Source of the DNA: Desulfonema limicola
GTDB taxonomy: Bacteria > Desulfobacterota > Desulfobacteria > Desulfobacterales > DYRC01
Reading direction: 5' to 3'
Length of the DNA: 7,992 bases
Assembly: GCA_020718925.1 (NCBI GenBank)
Contig: DYRC01000082.1
Location: 5,382-13,373 of the forward strand
Of this stretch, positions 5,579 through 7,992 are shown one piece after another. The position numbers and the translations under genes were made by a program. Positions within the stretch are counted from its first letter, which is position 1. Each line of letters begins with the position of its first letter. The notes under the pieces are model-generated. The model saw nothing but the letters and a program-made list of their open reading frames with translations. It was not told where the DNA came from and ran no database searches.

Positions 5579-5673
5579 GCACCCCTCCCCCGGCCCCTCC
5601 CCTGAAAGGAGAGGGGAGTACTGATGATGTCTCCCCCTTCCCTTTCAGGGAAGGGGGTCGGGGGGTTAGGTGA
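5579..5673. repeat. GC-rich double-hairpin repeat, copy 2
   Basis: Same orientation and architecture as the copy at 3619-3708. Hairpin 1 pairs 5594-5603 with 5607-5616 around GAA. Its loop-closing pair is T-A where copy 1 has G-C, a compensatory change, and it keeps the same C-A mismatch. Hairpin 2 is a perfect 11-bp stem, 5633-5643 with 5647-5657, around TTC. The spacer between the hairpins is 8 bp longer than in copy 1. It lies downstream of the Hdr-type gene and upstream of metK, where it could also weaken read-through. Confidence 0.85.
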
Positions 5674-5711
5674 GATTTGGTATCAGATCATAATTCAGAT
5701 TTCATCGTTTC

Positions 5712-5739
5712 TTGTCAAAATCCGGATTTTCTCTATATC
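5712..5739 (+). promoter_or_regulatory. Weak candidate metK promoter
   Basis: TTGTCA (5712-5717), a 16-bp spacer and TATATC (5734-5739) fit a sigma70 promoter moderately. A second option is TAGTCA (5760-5765), 17 bp, TATAAA (5783-5788). Choosing between them decides whether the dyad at 5785-5849 is fully transcribed. Confidence 0.3.
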
Positions 5740-5784
5740 AGAATACCATGATTCCGGTATAGTCATTTTTATAACTTTGAAGTA

Positions 5785-5849
5785 TAAAGAACTATCTTTC
5801 TGAATCAGAATCTGATGAAATTGAAGGATAGTCCTTTAATCCTGATTCA
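5785..5849. repeat. Dyad-rich block in the metK leader
   Basis: Two interleaved pairings are visible. The stretch 5785-5799 pairs with 5824-5838 (15 positions, one mismatch, one G-T). TGAATCAG (5801-5808) is a perfect inverted match to CTGATTCA (5842-5849). Their order (a, b, a', b') is that of a pseudoknot if transcribed. The ends and the inner TCCTTTAATCCTGATTCA also resemble a degenerate copy of a common dispersed palindromic repeat, which I consider the likelier origin. No known SAM riboswitch consensus is recognised. Confidence 0.5.
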
Positions 5850-5903
5850 AAAAGCATTATAATGAAACATACAAACCATCGAATCAACTTAAAGGAGTTC
5901 ATA

Positions 5904-7073
5904 ATGAGCAGCAACTCGTATCTGTTCACATCCGAATCCGTAACCGAAGGTCATCCTGACAAAGTGGCGGACGCTATATCGGATTCTGTGTTGGACGCTA
6001 TCATTACGCAGGACAAAAGATGCCGCGTAGCCTGTGAAACACTGGTAACGACCGGCTTGGCGTTTATTGCGGGTGAAATTACCACCGACTGTTATGTGGA
6101 TATGCCCCAGATTGTCAGAGACACCATCAAAAATATCGGCTATTCATCGTCTCAGATGGGCTTTGACTGGCAGACCTGCTCGGTCATCACCAGCATCGGT
6201 CGTCAATCCCCGGATATTGCACAGGGCGTCAACAGAACCGATCCCAAAGATCAGGGCGCGGGAGATCAGGGCTTGATGTTCGGCTTTGCCTGTGATGAAA
6301 CGCCGGAACTGATGCCTATGCCGCTGATGTTTTCCCATAAGCTTTGCCGAAGATTGGCAACGGTTCGCAAAAACGGCTCTCTGGATTTTCTGCGCCCTGA
6401 CGGCAAAAGTCAGGTAACCATTGAGTATGAAGACGGCAAGCCTAAACGCGTGGACACCATTGTTATTGCGGCACAGCACAAGCCGGATGTAACCCATGAA
6501 GACCTCAAAGAAGCCATTATCGAAGAGGTCATCAAAAAGGTGATTCCCAAAGAGATGAGAGACGGCGATACCAAATATCTCATCAATGCCACCGGACGCT
6601 TTGTGGTCGGCGGTCCGATGGGAGACTGCGGCTTAACCGGCAGAAAAATCATTGTTGACAGTTACGGCGGCTACGGAAGTCATGGCGGCGGCTGTTTTTC
6701 CGGCAAAGACCCGTCCAAAGTGGACAGAAGCGCATGTTACATGGCGCGTCATATTGCCAAAAATATCGTGGCAGCCGGAATCGCCAAAAACGCCAAAGTT
6801 CAGATGTCGTACGCCATCGGCGTGGCTCAGCCTATATCGCTGATGGTTGACCTTATGGGAACCGGCAAAGTGTCTGATGAAAAAATCACCACTGCCGTAA
6901 AAGACTTATTTGATCTGAGACCCGCTGCAATTATTGAGTATCTTGATCTGCTCCGCCCCATCTATCACAAAACTTCGGCTTACGGGCATTTCGGCAGAAC
7001 CGAGCCTGAATTTTCTTGGGAAAAGACCGGTATGGTGGACGCGTTGAAAGACAGGGTGGGATTGAGAAGTTAA
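5904..7073 (+). CDS. metK: Methionine adenosyltransferase (S-adenosylmethionine synthetase)
   Basis: A 389-residue cytosolic enzyme that makes S-adenosylmethionine from methionine and ATP, releasing phosphate and diphosphate. Signatures in order are FTSESVTEGHPDKVADAISD near the N-terminus with the catalytic His, GRQSPDIAQGV (methionine/ATP loop), DQGAGDQGLMFGFACDE, PMPLMFSHKL, NATGRFVVGGPMGDCGLTGR, the glycine-rich HGGGCFSGKDPSKVDRSA phosphate loop, and YAIGVAQP. The frame is open from an ATG at 5862, but the start at 5904 is preferred: AAGGAG (5892-5897) lies 6 nt upstream and the family begins with this sequence. The last three residues and the TAA are formed by a GAGAAGTTAA repeat unit, so the natural C-terminus may have been modified. 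It is followed after 39 bp by ahcY, giving a methyl-cycle operon. Confidence 0.98.
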   Translation: MSSNSYLFTSESVTEGHPDKVADAISDSVLDAIITQDKRCRVACETLVTTGLAFIAGEITTDCYVDMPQIVRDTIKNIGYSSSQMGFDWQTCSVITSIGRQSPDIAQGVNRTDPKDQGAGDQGLMFGFACDETPELMPMPLMFSHKLCRRLATVRKNGSLDFLRPDGKSQVTIEYEDGKPKRVDTIVIAAQHKPDVTHEDLKEAIIEEVIKKVIPKEMRDGDTKYLINATGRFVVGGPMGDCGLTGRKIIVDSYGGYGSHGGGCFSGKDPSKVDRSACYMARHIAKNIVAAGIAKNAKVQMSYAIGVAQPISLMVDLMGTGKVSDEKITTAVKDLFDLRPAAIIEYLDLLRPIYHKTSAYGHFGRTEPEFSWEKTGMVDALKDRVGLRS

Positions 7074-7112
7074 AAAAGTGAGAAGTTAAAAGTGAGAAGT
7101 GAGAAGTTAAAA
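7064..7112 (+). repeat. GAGAAGT-type tandem repeat between metK and ahcY
   Basis: Four GAGAAGT units, three of them followed by an A-rich TTAAAA-type tract, fill the space from the metK 3' end to the ahcY start. The first unit contains the metK stop codon. The last, GAGAAG, sits 6 nt before the ahcY ATG and is the only available ribosome-binding sequence. The GTGAGAA core is the reverse complement of the heptamer inside the Hdr-type gene. Confidence 0.85.
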
Positions 7113-7992
7113 ATGAATTACGATGTTAAAGACATTGCGCTGGCAAAAGACGGCGCGCTTCGCATTGAATGGGCAAACCAGAGTATGCCGGTGCTGAATC
7201 GCATCAGAGAGCGGTTTTCAAAGGAAAAGCCGCTGCAAGGCTTGACGCTTGCCGCCTGCCTGCATGTAACCACTGAAACCGCGTCATTGATGCAGACCTT
7301 GAAAGCCGGAGGCGCAAATGTGTTTCTGTGCGCGTCCAACCCGTTAAGCACACAGGATGATGTGGCGGCTTCGCTGGTTGAAAACGATAAAATTCCGGTG
7401 TTTGCCATCAAAGGCGAAGATAACAAGACGTATTATAAGCATATCAATGCGGTGTTGGATGCAAAGCCGGTGTTCACAATGGATGACGGCGCGGATCTGG
7501 TGTCAACGCTGCATTCTGATCGCACAGAAGTGCTTTCCGGCGTCAAAGGCGGCACAGAAGAAACTACGACCGGCATCATTCGGTTGAGAAGCATGGCAAA
7601 TGACGGGGTACTGAAATATCCGATTATTGCGGTCAATGACGCCAAAACCAAGCATTTTTTCGATAATCGCTACGGCACAGGTCAAAGCACGATGGACGGC
7701 ATTATCCGGGCAACCAACCGCCTGATTGCCGGAAGCAATTTTGTGGTCTGCGGCTATGGCTGGTGCGGCAAGGGCTTGGCAATGCGGGCAAAAGGCATGG
7801 GCGCAAACACCATCATCACCGAAGTTGATCCCACCGCGGCAATTGAAGCAGTTATGGACGGATTTTCGGTTATGCCGATTGCGGAAGCTGCCAAAATCGG
7901 CGATTTCTTCTGCACCGTAACCGGCAATATCAAGGTCATTCGCAAAGAACATTTCGAGACCATGAAAGACGGCGCGATTGTGTGCAATTCCG
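7113..7992 (+). CDS. ahcY: S-adenosylhomocysteinase, short form (3' end outside the window)
   Basis: The first 293 residues of adenosylhomocysteinase, which reversibly splits S-adenosylhomocysteine into adenosine and homocysteine using bound NAD. It removes the inhibitory product of SAM-dependent methylation. Visible parts are RIEWANQSMPVLNRIRERF (17-35), ACLHVTTETA with His51 (48-57), SNPLSTQDDVAA (75-86), DDGADLV (124-130), GGTEETTTGIIRLRSM (146-161), NDAKTKHFFDNRYGTGQST (175-193, with Lys180 and Asp184), and the NAD-binding GYGWCGKG (214-221). It lacks the roughly 40-residue insert of the longer bacterial/plant form and resembles the archaeal and anaerobe type. ATG at 7113 is preceded only by a weak GAGAAG within a repeat. 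About 120 residues are missing at the right edge. It is probably co-transcribed with metK. Confidence 0.97.
   Translation, partial: MNYDVKDIALAKDGALRIEWANQSMPVLNRIRERFSKEKPLQGLTLAACLHVTTETASLMQTLKAGGANVFLCASNPLSTQDDVAASLVENDKIPVFAIKGEDNKTYYKHINAVLDAKPVFTMDDGADLVSTLHSDRTEVLSGVKGGTEETTTGIIRLRSMANDGVLKYPIIAVNDAKTKHFFDNRYGTGQSTMDGIIRATNRLIAGSNFVVCGYGWCGKGLAMRAKGMGANTIITEVDPTAAIEAVMDGFSVMPIAEAAKIGDFFCTVTGNIKVIRKEHFETMKDGAIVCNS

Larger units (their letters stand above)
5498..5903. other. 406-bp intergenic region before metK
   Basis: No intact gene is seen here. From left to right it holds a possible 3' remnant of a phosphatase gene (5511-5570), repeat copy 2 (5579-5673), AT-rich sequence with two weak promoter candidates (5712-5788), a dyad-rich block (5785-5849) and the metK ribosome-binding site AAGGAG (5892-5897). 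The repeat copy may double as a transcription barrier behind the iron-sulfur gene. Confidence 0.7.

Noticed and set aside
5485..5673. A 62-codon plus-strand reading frame rich in Pro, Gly and Glu
   Set aside because: Most of it is a translation of repeat copy 2. The composition reflects the C/G hairpins, its start is inside the end of the Hdr-type gene, and it has no ribosome-binding site of its own.
3619..5673. The two hairpin elements as ends of a composite transposon carrying the Hdr-type gene
   Set aside because: No transposase gene or target-site duplication is visible, and both copies look like short non-autonomous repeats. Co-arrival with the gene cannot be shown from this window.
5674..5903. 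Classical SAM-I or SAH riboswitch before metK
   Set aside because: I could not find the four-way junction elements of SAM-I or a recognisable SAH riboswitch core. Only the dyad block described above remains, and it may be a dispersed repeat.
6144..6497. A 117-codon minus-strand reading frame
   Set aside because: It is antisense to the conserved core of metK, with no motif or ribosome-binding site.
7503..7952. A 149-codon minus-strand reading frame
   Set aside because: It is the antisense shadow of ahcY, whose catalytic and NAD-binding motifs are intact on the plus strand.

Overview
The window looks like chromosomal DNA of a sulfate-reducer-type Desulfobacterota (Desulfobacterales-like) bacterium. 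Three things suggest this: the gene order yicC - remA(DUF370) - gmk preceded by DUF4416 and small DUF4911/Trm112-like genes, a large heterodisulfide-reductase-type iron-sulfur protein, and a short-form (archaeal/anaerobe-type) S-adenosylhomocysteinase directly behind metK. This is inferred from protein family resemblance and gene order. No rRNA or other marker gene is present to confirm it.

Left half (about 54-3605, minus strand): eight genes packed head to tail with overlaps or gaps of a few bases. In transcription order they are a DUF4911 protein, a Trm112-like zinc-ribbon protein, a DUF4416 protein, the YicC endoribonuclease, the RemA-like regulator, guanylate kinase, and a two-gene MNT nucleotidyltransferase/HEPN module (MntA/HepT type) at the distal end. 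A good extended -10 promoter (3709-3738) drives the run. Its untranslated leader would consist almost entirely of a GC-rich double-hairpin repeat. Housekeeping nucleotide and RNA functions are thus joined to a probable toxin-antitoxin module, which overlaps the gmk 3' end by 49 bp.

Middle (3606-5903): a divergent intergenic region with two promoters, a monocistronic plus-strand gene, and a 406-bp gap. The gene (3887-5497) fuses a FlpD/MvhD domain, two [4Fe-4S] motifs and two CCG domains, i.e. MvhD-HdrC-HdrB in one chain. The linker between its first two parts is made of 7-bp tandem repeats. Copies of the same double-hairpin repeat lie on both sides of the gene. The gap after it holds a possible remnant of a phosphatase gene, the second repeat copy, and a dyad-rich leader before metK.

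Right end (5904-7992, plus strand): metK and a partial ahcY, two steps of the activated methyl cycle (methionine to SAM; SAH to homocysteine plus adenosine). They are separated by 39 bp made of the same heptamer family, which supplies both the metK stop codon and the ahcY ribosome-binding region.

I found no CRISPR array, tRNA, rRNA, insertion-sequence transposase or phage gene. The least ordinary parts are the Hdr-type fusion with its repeat linker, the repeat element used as an operon leader, and the MNT/HEPN pair at the end of the gmk operon.
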